Of a stretch of 64,000 bases of DNA, positions 42,353 to 49,426 are shown piece after piece. The notes below the pieces were generated by a model. That model saw nothing but the letters and a program-made list of their open reading frames with translations, was not told where the DNA came from and did not search any database. How positions within the stretch are numbered: position 1 is the stretch's first letter; the number at the start of each line of letters is the position of its first letter. The stretch is from Agromyces sp. LHK192 (lineage in GTDB: Bacteria > Actinomycetota > Actinomycetes > Actinomycetales > Microbacteriaceae), in the NCBI RefSeq assembly GCF_004006235.1, contig NZ_CP034753.1, positions 3,844,001 through 3,908,000 on the forward strand. The letters are read 5' to 3'. The position numbers and the translations under genes are program-made.

Positions 42353-43381
42353 GTGGAACGCTTCGGAACCCTCTCCTTCGGCCACTACGGCCCGATCGGC
42401 GCCGGCCGCGAACTCTCGGCGGCCGACTCGATGCTCCAGGCCATCGACCTCGCCCAGGGCATGGACGACCTCGGCGTGAACGGCGCGTACTTCCGCGTGC
42501 ACCACTTCGCCCGGCAGCAGGCCGAGCCGATGCCGTTGCTCGCGGCCATCGCCGCCCGTACCGAGCGCATCGAGGTCGGCACGGGCGTCATCGACATGCG
42601 GTACGAGAACCCGCTCCACCTCGCCGAGGAAGCCGCGGCCGTCGACCTCATCTCCGGCGGGCGGCTGGCGCTCGGCGTCAGCCGCGGATCACCCGAGACC
42701 GTGGTGCGCGGCTACGAGGCGTTCGGATACACCGGGTCGGAGGATCCTCGCGGCGCCGACATCGCCCGCGACCACTTCGCCAGGTTCCTCAGCGCCATTG
42801 AGGGCGACGGGCTCGCCGAGCGCGATGGATCCTCGCCGTTCGGAGGCGGTACGGGGATGCAGCGCATCGAGCCGCACTCGCCGGGCCTGCGCTCGCGCGT
42901 CTGGTGGGGCGCCGGCAACCGCGACTCGGCCGAATGGGCCGGCCGCACCGGCGTCAACCTGATGTCGTCGACCCTGCTGACCGAAGACCGGGGCATCCCG
43001 TTCGACGAACTGCAGGCGGAGCAGGTCGAGGCGTTCCGCACGGCGTGGCGCGAGGCCGGGCATCCGGGCGAGCCGCGGGTCTCGGTCAGCCGATCGATCT
43101 TCCCGATCACGACCGCCGAGGACGAGCTCTACTTCGGCGGACGCCAGGACGGCGACCAGATCGGCGTGATCGACGGCATCCGATCGACGTTCGGCAAGAC
43201 CTACGCGGCGACGCCCGACAAGCTCGTCGAGCAGTTGCAGCGCGACGCGGCGATCCGCTCCGCCGACACCCTCATGCTGACGATCCCGAGCCAGCTCGGC
43301 GTCGAGTTCAACCTGCGGCTGATCACGGCGTTCGCCGAGCACGTCGCACCCGCCCTCGGCTGGGAGCCCACCACGCGCTGA
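42353..43381 (+). CDS. LLM class flavin-dependent oxidoreductase
   Basis: A 342-residue bacterial-luciferase-fold enzyme. The start ERFGTLSFGHYGPIG, then IEVGTGVIDMRYENPLHLAE and LGVSRGSPETV are typical of the TIM-barrel family, which uses FMN or F420 to oxidise or reduce diverse substrates. GTG 42353 is chosen because relatives begin a few residues before RFGTLSFGHY; neither a clear ribosome site nor a TANNNT box supports it, so the start is uncertain. A longer in-frame start would run through the palindrome at 42229-42281, which seems unlikely. Confidence 0.85.
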   Translation: MERFGTLSFGHYGPIGAGRELSAADSMLQAIDLAQGMDDLGVNGAYFRVHHFARQQAEPMPLLAAIAARTERIEVGTGVIDMRYENPLHLAEEAAAVDLISGGRLALGVSRGSPETVVRGYEAFGYTGSEDPRGADIARDHFARFLSAIEGDGLAERDGSSPFGGGTGMQRIEPHSPGLRSRVWWGAGNRDSAEWAGRTGVNLMSSTLLTEDRGIPFDELQAEQVEAFRTAWREAGHPGEPRVSVSRSIFPITTAEDELYFGGRQDGDQIGVIDGIRSTFGKTYAATPDKLVEQLQRDAAIRSADTLMLTIPSQLGVEFNLRLITAFAEHVAPALGWEPTTR

Positions 43382-43414
43382 CCGACCGCGCCGCCGCTCC
43401 GCGCGAACATCACC

Positions 43415-43474
43415 GTGCATGAGAATCCGGTCCAGGCCACCCACCCGACGGTCGTAGGCCGGATTCTCATGCAC
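43415..43474. repeat. 60-bp palindromic element, copy 1 (upstream of YceI gene)
   Basis: GTGCATGAGAATCCGG (43415-43430) and CCGGATTCTCATGCAC (43459-43474) are perfect 16-bp arms around a 28-base loop ending CGTAGG. The same element recurs at 44317-44376. Confidence 0.92.
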
Positions 43475-43571
43475 AGGAGCGGGGCCCGCGTCACCGAAGG
43501 TCGCATTCCATGCGCGCTCATAGGAACGTCGGGCAGCGTTGGAACCTCACGATCCGACCCCAGGGGGCCAC

Positions 43572-44279
43572 GTGCAGAAGCGAACCAAGATCATCATCGG
43601 CGTCGCAGCGGGGGTGGTGGTCGTGCTCGGCGCGACCGCGGCCATCGCCGGTCCGATCTTCTACCGCGACGTCATCGTCGGCGAGGCCGACGCGGCCCCG
43701 ACCGTGACGGCAGCGCCGACGGCGGAGGCATCCGACGGCGCGTCGACCGACGCATCCGACCTCACCGGCACGTGGGTGGTGAGCGACGGTTCGTTCGCCG
43801 GATACCGCGTCGACGAGGTGCTGAACGGCACGGATGTCACCGTCGTCGGTCGTACCGAGCAGGTCGACGGCACCCTCGAGGTGCAGGAGCTCTCCCTCAC
43901 CGGCGCCGAGTTCACGGTCGACGTCGCGTCGATCGCGACCGACTCCGGGAACCGCGACGACTACTTCCGCGACAACGCGATGCGGGTCGACGAGCACCCG
44001 ACGGCGACCTTCGTCCTGACCGATGCGGTCGTGGCGGACGCGCAGCCGGTGGCCGGCGAGGTGCAGACGATCGAGGTGACCGGCGCCCTGACGCTCGCGG
44101 GTGTCACCAACCCGGTCACGTTCGAGCTGGAGGCCGTGCTCGAGGGCGACGGCGGCCAGGTCGCCGGGAGCATCCCGATCACGTTCGCCGACTACGGCGT
44201 CGAGGCGCCGAACCTCGGCTTCGTCTCGGTCGAGCCCGAGGGTTTCGTCGAGTTCTCGCTGCAGATCACCCGGGGCTGA
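43572..44279 (+). CDS. YceI family protein, membrane-anchored
   Basis: A 235-residue protein: one N-terminal membrane helix ([20 protein letters not shown]), a Thr/Ala/Ser-rich linker, and a YceI domain ([20 protein letters not shown], then [11 protein letters not shown]). YceI proteins are lipocalin-like beta-barrels that bind isoprenoids or other long lipids outside the cytoplasm. GTG 43572 follows an AGGGGG run and gives the helix close to the N-terminus; a TTG 33 bp upstream would add a hydrophilic stretch without support. Copies of a 60-bp palindrome flank the gene on both sides. Confidence 0.85.
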   Translation: MQKRTKIIIGVAAGVVVVLGATAAIAGPIFYRDVIVGEADAAPTVTAAPTAEASDGASTDASDLTGTWVVSDGSFAGYRVDEVLNGTDVTVVGRTEQVDGTLEVQELSLTGAEFTVDVASIATDSGNRDDYFRDNAMRVDEHPTATFVLTDAVVADAQPVAGEVQTIEVTGALTLAGVTNPVTFELEAVLEGDGGQVAGSIPITFADYGVEAPNLGFVSVEPEGFVEFSLQITRG

Positions 44280-44316
44280 CGGCAGATCGGGCTTTGGACC
44301 GCTGTGTTCGAACCCG

Positions 44317-44376
44317 GTGCATGAGAACCCGGCCCCCAGCCCTCGTCGGTCGGCCGTAGGCCGGATTCTCATGCAC
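44317..44376. repeat. 60-bp palindromic element, copy 2 (downstream of YceI gene)
   Basis: Arms GTGCATGAGAACCCGG (44317-44332) and CCGGATTCTCATGCAC (44361-44376) pair at 15 of 16 positions; the loop is again 28 bases and ends CCGTAGG, so the copy has the same orientation as that at 43415-43474. Confidence 0.92.
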
Positions 44377-44463
44377 GCGAGGGGTGACGGGTGGGCCGAC
44401 CGGCGGGCGAGCCGGGTTAGCCTGAGGACACCGACGACCTGGGACACCGACGAAGGGGAAGAC

Positions 44464-44904
44464 ATGGCGCTGGACGGCGAGTACGCACCGAGCACATCGG
44501 GCTGGGCCCGCAAGCAGGCCGAAGCCTTCGAGGCATCCGACGGCGCGGAGGCGAACACCCTCCGCGGCCGCCCGATCATCGTGCTGACGACCGTCGGGGC
44601 GAAGTCCGGCAACCTGCGCAAGACCGCGCTGATGCGCGTCGAGCACGACGGCGAGTACGCGGTGGTCGCGTCGAAGGGCGGTTCGCCCGAGCAGCCGGCG
44701 TGGTACTGGAATCTCCTCGCGAACCCGGTCGTCGAACTCCAGGACGGCGCCGAGAAGCACGAGTACGCCGCCCGGGAACTCGCCGGCGACGAGCGCGCGA
44801 CCTGGTGGGCTCGCGCCAACGCGACCTGGCCCGACTACGAGGGCTACCAGACGAAGACCGACCGCCTCATCCCGGTCTTCGTGCTCGAGCGCACGGGCGC
44901 CTGA
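44464..44904 (+). CDS. Nitroreductase/quinone reductase (Ddn-like) family protein
   Basis: A 146-residue protein of the F420-linked Ddn family (split beta-barrel). Characteristic elements are [40 protein letters not shown] and the later [20 protein letters not shown]. Relatives bind cofactor F420 and reduce quinones or nitro compounds; whether this member does so is inference. A GAAGGGGAAG box precedes ATG 44464, and TTAGCCT at ~44416-44422 is a plausible -10. Confidence 0.88.
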   Translation: MALDGEYAPSTSGWARKQAEAFEASDGAEANTLRGRPIIVLTTVGAKSGNLRKTALMRVEHDGEYAVVASKGGSPEQPAWYWNLLANPVVELQDGAEKHEYAARELAGDERATWWARANATWPDYEGYQTKTDRLIPVFVLERTGA

Positions 44905-44942
44905 GCGCACCGCGGCCGTCCCCCATCCGTCCCCCGTCCGTT

Positions 44943-45006
44943 CGGGACGGCTCCTGTCACTCGGGACGGACGGATCCGACGGTCCGCTGCGAGAGGAGCC
45001 GTCCCG
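44943..45006. terminator. Bidirectional terminator between convergent genes
   Basis: CGGGACGGCTCCT (44943-44955) pairs perfectly with AGGAGCCGTCCCG (44994-45006), and an inner stem forms around CGGATCCG. It lies between the Ddn-like gene and the 3' end of the polyketide operon, each pointing toward it. Confidence 0.7.
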
Positions 45007-45023
45007 CTGGTCACCGCATCGCC

Positions 45024-46295
45024 TCACAATCTCCGCATCGTGAACGACGACGCCAGGATGCCCCGAACCGGCGGCACCGCCAGCATCCGCACGGCGGCGT
45101 TGCGGGCGCGCAGGCGGATGCCGGTGGCCGGAGCCCCCATCGACATGTTGAACGCGGCCTGCCGCATGGCCCTCGCCGCCGCCCGGCGACGGATCACGGC
45201 GTAGCCGTCGAACGCCTCGTGCGGCGAGGCCGCGGCCCCTCCGGCGAGCGCGGCGGCGAGTTCGCGCGCGAGGTGCGCGGCGTCGAGCCAGCCGAGGTTC
45301 ATGCCCTGGCCCCCGATCGGACTGACCTCGTGCGCGGCATCGCCGACGAGCGCGATGCGCCCGGCGGCGAACCGCTCGGCGAGATGCTGGCGGGCGGTGA
45401 ACGCGCTCGGCGCACCGGCCGAGTCGAGGGCGAGGGATGCCCCGACGCGCGCCGCGATGATCGCCTCCAGCGTCGCGGGCTCGAGCACCGCAGGGCGGCG
45501 ACGGACCCGGGCGACCCAGCGGCGGCGGGCGCCCGGGAGCGGGAACGACTCGACGACGCCGGCGGGCTCGAAGTGCAGGAGCGCGGTCTCGGCGGCAGCC
45601 GAAGCGGCGCTCGATGCGAGCGTCGGCGGGCCATCCGGGGCATCCGGGGCATCCGGGGCATCCGGGGCATCCGCCATGATGTACTCGCCGACGCCCGGCC
45701 GCTGTCGCCAGCCGATGCCGAGGGCCTCGCGCACCCCACTGCGGACGCCGTCGGCGCCGACCGCGTAGGCGGCGACGAGCGGGTCCGAGCGATCGCCGTC
45801 GGTCACGAGCTCCACGTGCGTCCCACGGTCGACGACGCGCTCGACCCGGACGCCCCGCCGCAGCGCGCCGGGTGCGAGCTGGGCGAGCCGCCGCTCCAGC
45901 AGGGCCTCCGTCTCGCGCTGCGGGAGCGAACGGATCGGCTCGCGACCGAACCGCATCGAGCCGAGCGTGCGCCCCTCGCAGGTGACCACCCCCGACCGGA
46001 TCGCCACGGATGCCGCGCGCACCGCGTCGCCGACCCCGACCGCGTCCAGCACACGCAGGCCCGGGGGGTGGATCCCGATCGCGCGGGTGCGGCCGCTCGG
46101 GCCGTCGCGGGCCTCGAGCACGACGACGTCGAGCCCGCGCGTGGCGAGGAGGCATCCGAGCACGAGGCCGACCGGGCCGCCGCCGACGATCGCGACATCG
46201 TGCCTCGGCGCGTCGGTGCCCGCACCGGCGGCGCCCGCACCCTCGGCGCCTGCACCCTCGGCGCCCGCCCCCTCGGGGACCGCCCGGTCGGTCAT
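45024..46295 (-). CDS. FAD-dependent hydroxylase of the polyketide operon (SrsC-like)
   Basis: A 423-residue PHBH-fold monooxygenase. FAD site VAIVGGGPVGLVLGCLLATR, the second site GDAAHEVSPIGGQGMNLG, and the mid-protein DGVRSGVRE are present. It follows the methyltransferase with a 4-bp overlap and is the third gene after a type III polyketide synthase; the same order in Streptomyces griseus (srsABC) makes alkylresorcinols that are O-methylated and hydroxylated to quinones. A ring hydroxylase role is therefore inferred. The N-terminus has a low-complexity AEGAGAEGAG run, and a 9-bp tandem repeat inserts Asp-Ala-Pro units mid-protein. Confidence 0.86.
   Translation of the reverse strand: MTDRAVPEGAGAEGAGAEGAGAAGAGTDAPRHDVAIVGGGPVGLVLGCLLATRGLDVVVLEARDGPSGRTRAIGIHPPGLRVLDAVGVGDAVRAASVAIRSGVVTCEGRTLGSMRFGREPIRSLPQRETEALLERRLAQLAPGALRRGVRVERVVDRGTHVELVTDGDRSDPLVAAYAVGADGVRSGVREALGIGWRQRPGVGEYIMADAPDAPDAPDAPDGPPTLASSAASAAAETALLHFEPAGVVESFPLPGARRRWVARVRRRPAVLEPATLEAIIAARVGASLALDSAGAPSAFTARQHLAERFAAGRIALVGDAAHEVSPIGGQGMNLGWLDAAHLARELAAALAGGAAASPHEAFDGYAVIRRRAAARAMRQAAFNMSMGAPATGIRLRARNAAVRMLAVPPVRGILASSFTMRRL
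45631..45675. repeat. 9-bp tandem repeat inside the hydroxylase gene
   Basis: Five units of GCATCCGGG (outer ones imperfect), coding for repeated Asp-Ala-Pro on the minus strand. Each unit junction recreates the GGCATCC heptamer common in this genome. Confidence 0.93.
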
Positions 46296-47089
46296 GTCGG
46301 ACTCCACGTCACCTCGAGTCGCGACGGGAACGCGCGTCGCACCCGCCAGTCGCCGGGAAGCACCGCTGCGAGCTCGGGCGCCGTGAAGCTGCGCCGGATC
46401 GACGTGAGGCCGTCGGGTCGGATGTACGAGTCGCGCAGGATCGTGCCCTGGAACGGCCACGTCGCCGCGGCGAACCCCGCGTAGCCCCAGCGCGAACGCT
46501 CGATGTCGCCGTGGACCGCGACCCCACCGGGTGCCACGAGGCGTTCCGAATCGGCGAGGAACGCCCCGAACGCGTGCGGGTCGAGGTGGTGCAGCACGTG
46601 GTTCGACAGCACGACCGCGAAGCGCTCGCCCTGCGCGACGAGGTCGCCGGTCGCGACCGGGCGGAGTTCCAGCCCCGGCACCGGATCCCGTCGCTGATGC
46701 TCGCGCGCGAAGGCGATCGCCCGCGCATCGGGGTCGATGCCGACCACCTCGAGCCGGACCCCGTCGGCCGCCGCCCACGCGAGGAGCCGACGCGGAAGGT
46801 CGGCGCCGCCCGTGCCGACGTCGAGCACGCGCGTCAGCCAGACGGGTGACAGGCGCGGTCGGATCCAGCGCAGGTACGTCGCCCGGTGCCCCGAGACGAA
46901 CGCGTTGACGAGTCCGAACCGCGCATACGTGTTGGCGAGGGTGACCGGGTCGGCGGCCGGGTCGTCCATGAGCTCCGTGGCCTCGTCGTCGCGCACCGCG
47001 AGCGAGCGCAGGCCGCGCGGCGCAGCCGGATCCGCGACCGATCGCCCGTCCGGCCGGCGGCCAGACCGCCCCTCCGACGGCACGCTCAC
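46292..47089 (-). CDS. SAM-dependent methyltransferase of the polyketide operon (SrsB-like)
   Basis: A 265-residue class I methyltransferase. Motif I is LDVGTGGADLPRRLL, the acidic end of strand 2 is GIDPDARA, and LSNHVLHHLDPHAFGAFL corresponds to motifs IV-V. In the srs system of Streptomyces the second enzyme methylates the phenol hydroxyl; that role is inferred from gene order. GTG 47089 overlaps the synthase stop (GTGA), and the stop overlaps the hydroxylase start, so the three are translationally coupled. Confidence 0.88.
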   Translation of the reverse strand: MSVPSEGRSGRRPDGRSVADPAAPRGLRSLAVRDDEATELMDDPAADPVTLANTYARFGLVNAFVSGHRATYLRWIRPRLSPVWLTRVLDVGTGGADLPRRLLAWAAADGVRLEVVGIDPDARAIAFAREHQRRDPVPGLELRPVATGDLVAQGERFAVVLSNHVLHHLDPHAFGAFLADSERLVAPGGVAVHGDIERSRWGYAGFAAATWPFQGTILRDSYIRPDGLTSIRRSFTAPELAAVLPGDWRVRRAFPSRLEVTWSPT

Positions 47090-48228
47090 CCCCGCACGGT
47101 CAGGAGCGCGGTCTCGACCGTGAGCCCGGGCCCGAACGCCATCGCCGCGACCCGGTCGCCGTCGGCCGACGCCGCATCGTCGAGGATGCGTCGCAGCACG
47201 AACAGCACGGTCGCACTCGACATGTTGCCGAAGTCGCGCAACGTGTCGCGGGCGGGCAGGAGCTGCGCCTCCGACAGCGCGAGCCGCGCCTCGACCTTGT
47301 CGAGGATGCTGCGCCCGCCGGGATGGATCGCCCAGTGCTCGATGGCGTCGCCCGAGGCATCCGCCGACAGCGCGTCGACGAGCGCCGGTTCGGGCGCGAA
47401 CAGCGGCTCGAGCGCGCCCGTGATGTGCTCGCCGATGATCGCCGGCACCGCGGTCGACAGCACCATCTCGAAGCCGTGGTCGCCGATCTTCCACGCCATG
47501 TCGCCCTCGCCGACCGGCGTGATCCGGGTCGCGAACCGGTCGAGGTCGAAGGCGCGCTCGCCCGGCTCGGGCTCGCGCGCGGTGACGATGGCCGCCCCGG
47601 CGCCATCGGCGAACAGCGACGACGCGACGATCGTGTCGGGGTCGTTCGACGACCGCAGGTGCAGGGTGCACAGCTCGACCGAGACGACGAGCACGACGGC
47701 CGAGGCATCCGCTTCGCAGAGTTGCTTCGCGAGCCGCAGCGCCGGGATCGACGCGTAGCAGCCCATGAAGCCGAGGTGGAAGCGCTGCACCCCGGCCGGC
47801 AGGCCGAGGTCGCGCGCGATCACGTAGTCGGGGCCGGGTGCGTAGAAGCCGGTGCAGCTCACGGTGATCACGTGCGTGACGTCGGATGCCTCGACACCCG
47901 GTGTCGCCTCGATCGCGGCTCGCCCGGCGTCGAGGTAGAGCCTCGTCGCGTGCTCGATGTAGAGCTCGTTGCGCGCCTTGGTGCCGGGGAGCAGCAGCTC
48001 ACCGGAGTCGATGTCGAAGAACACCGGCTCGTCGGGGTGCGCGTCCCGGCTGAGTTCCCCGAGCACGGTGTAGCGCGTCTCGATACCGGAGACGTCGAAG
48101 CTCGTCGAGATGATGCGCTGGGAGAGCCGGGAAAGGCCCTCCTGAGCGGCGAACACGTCGCGCACCTCGGGTTGGACGAGCACGGTCGGTGGAACGACGG
48201 TCGAGAGTCCCCGCAGTGCGACGGTCAT
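47086..48228 (-). CDS. Type III polyketide synthase
   Basis: A 380-residue chalcone-synthase-fold enzyme. The catalytic triad is readable: Cys in TVSCTGFYAPGPDYV, His in AIHPGGRSILDKVE and Asn in FGNMSSATVLFV. It should extend an acyl-CoA starter with malonyl-CoA and cyclise to a resorcinol or pyrone. Being first in a coupled synthase / methyltransferase / hydroxylase operon suggests phenolic lipids rather than flavonoid-like products. ATG 48226-48228 is preceded five bases upstream by TACGAT (complement of 48234-48239), so it is probably leaderless; the longer frame upstream has no start support. Confidence 0.93.
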   Translation of the reverse strand: MTVALRGLSTVVPPTVLVQPEVRDVFAAQEGLSRLSQRIISTSFDVSGIETRYTVLGELSRDAHPDEPVFFDIDSGELLLPGTKARNELYIEHATRLYLDAGRAAIEATPGVEASDVTHVITVSCTGFYAPGPDYVIARDLGLPAGVQRFHLGFMGCYASIPALRLAKQLCEADASAVVLVVSVELCTLHLRSSNDPDTIVASSLFADGAGAAIVTAREPEPGERAFDLDRFATRITPVGEGDMAWKIGDHGFEMVLSTAVPAIIGEHITGALEPLFAPEPALVDALSADASGDAIEHWAIHPGGRSILDKVEARLALSEAQLLPARDTLRDFGNMSSATVLFVLRRILDDAASADGDRVAAMAFGPGLTVETALLTVRG

Positions 48229-48288
48229 GTGCCATCGTAGGCGCCGCCCGGGGCGGGGTGGCAAGGGGTTGCGCCCGGCCCGACACAC

Positions 48289-48322
48289 GGAACGGCCGGC
48301 CCCTCGTGGGACCGGCCGTTCC
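48289..48322. terminator. Hairpin downstream of the SHOCT gene
   Basis: GGAACGGCCGGCCCC (48289-48303) pairs with GGGACCGGCCGTTCC (48308-48322) at 14 of 15 positions with a 4-base loop, 14 bp beyond the SHOCT stop on the minus strand. It separates that operon from the polyketide promoter. Confidence 0.75.
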
Positions 48323-48336
48323 TGCGCTCCTCGACG

Positions 48337-48714
48337 TCAGCCGAGCAGCTTCGCCTTCGCCGCGGCGAACTCCTCGTCGGAGAGGATGCCCTGCTCCTTG
48401 AGGGCCGCGAGCTTCTGCAGCTCGGCGACCACGTCGGTGCCACCGGCTGCGGGCGCGGCGGCCGGCGCTGCAGGCGGCGCGGCCGCGGCCGCTGCCTGCT
48501 GCTGGGCGTACACGTCCTGCGCGGCCTGCTGCGCCATCGCCTGCTGCTGCTCGTACGCCTGCTGCTGTTCGTACGCCTGCTGTTGCTGCTGGTCGTACGC
48601 CTTCTGCTGCTGGTGGCGCTGCATGCTGCCCGAAACCGCGGTGGCGGTGCCGGCGACGACCGCCGTTCGCGCCGCCATGCCGATCAGCCCGGGACGACCC
48701 ATTCTCCTCAGCAC
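48337..48714 (-). CDS. SHOCT-domain protein with Gln-rich middle
   Basis: A 125-residue protein. The N-terminus holds a weak hydrophobic segment (GLIGMAARTAVVAGTATAVS); residues ~33-75 are a Gln/Tyr/Ala-rich repeat (units like AYEQQQ); the C-terminal ~30 residues are a SHOCT motif (VAELQKLAALKEQGILSDEE), a short helical hairpin thought to mediate oligomerisation. GTG 48714 was chosen because GGAAGGAG lies eight bases upstream; an ATG 12 bases later has its SD box too close. It starts 3 bp after the DUF6325 stop, and this pairing recurs in actinobacteria as far as I know. Confidence 0.82.
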   Translation of the reverse strand: MLRRMGRPGLIGMAARTAVVAGTATAVSGSMQRHQQQKAYDQQQQQAYEQQQAYEQQQAMAQQAAQDVYAQQQAAAAAAPPAAPAAAPAAGGTDVVAELQKLAALKEQGILSDEEFAAAKAKLLG

Positions 48715-48717
48715 GTC

Positions 48718-49146
48718 CTACTCTCCTTCCGCTTCGGCGAGCACCGCGTTGACGACCGGCGCCGGAATGCGCTCGGTCTGCAGCACGATGCCGCCCGCCT
48801 GGTTGAACCGCGACGCGAGCTTCTTCGCCCACACCAGCTCGATCGCGAGCAGCGCGGCCGAGGTGCCGGGCGCGATCGCCTCGGCGAACTCAGCGACGTC
48901 GTCCTCGCCGACCAGGCCTCCGGCCTCGAGCGTGAGCCGGGTGACGTCGATCTCGTCGCCCAGGTCTTCCACCTCGGTGACCTCGACGTCGCCGTTCTCC
49001 TCGCGCGACACGATGAGCAGGTCGATCAGCCGGATGTCTCCGGCGTCGATCAGCTCCGTGAGCGCTTCGACCGTGCCCTGGTCGAGCCGATCCCCTTCGA
49101 ACCCGACGAGATAGAGCTCGACCGGGCCGTACTCGAATTCTGCCAA
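48718..49146 (-). CDS. DUF6325 family protein
   Basis: A 142-residue cytoplasmic protein recognised as DUF6325 by its start AEFEYGPVELYLVGFEGDR and the alternating alpha/beta layout with LTELIDAGDIRLIDLLIVSR. Function unknown. No ATG or GTG fits: TTG 49144-49146 is taken as start because AAGGGGG lies seven bases upstream and homologues begin at this point. TAGGGT (complement of 49172-49177) is a likely -10. It is the first gene of a two-gene operon with the SHOCT protein. Confidence 0.8.
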   Translation of the reverse strand: MAEFEYGPVELYLVGFEGDRLDQGTVEALTELIDAGDIRLIDLLIVSREENGDVEVTEVEDLGDEIDVTRLTLEAGGLVGEDDVAEFAEAIAPGTSAALLAIELVWAKKLASRFNQAGGIVLQTERIPAPVVNAVLAEAEGE

Positions 49147-49227
49147 CGCAGTCCCCCTTCGATCCGGTTCCGACCCTAGCCCTCGACGTGCAGCGGCACC
49201 ATAGCCCTGGCCGGGCGATCCAGGCGT

Positions 49228-49300
49228 GAAACGCGTTTCTCGGAACCGAGGGTTGAACCGTGGCTCGCGATGTGCATAGGATGCCCCGGAAATCGCTTTC
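49228..49300 (+). promoter_or_regulatory. Pectate lyase promoter flanked by two LacI-type operators
   Basis: GAAACGCGTTTC (49228-49239, perfect palindrome) and GAAATCGCTTTC (49289-49300) resemble LacI/GalR-family half-site pairs. Between them TTGAAC (49253-49258) and TAGGAT (49277-49282) are 18 bp apart and can act as -35 and -10; the second operator then covers the transcription start. A leader of about 130 nt follows. Confidence 0.65.
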
Positions 49301-49426
49301 TCGGAGCGGACGCCGAGAAGCGGAGGTCGCTGGGCGACCCGTCGAGTCCGTGCGCATCGTCGCGCGCGGAAGCGGCGACGAGTGCACCACCCTACTGCTC
49401 CACTCGACGACGAGAAGGAAGAAACC

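Noticed and set aside
43415..44376. Terminal inverted repeats of an insertion sequence around the YceI gene
   Set aside because: Each copy is itself a palindrome, the copies are direct repeats and no transposase lies between them.
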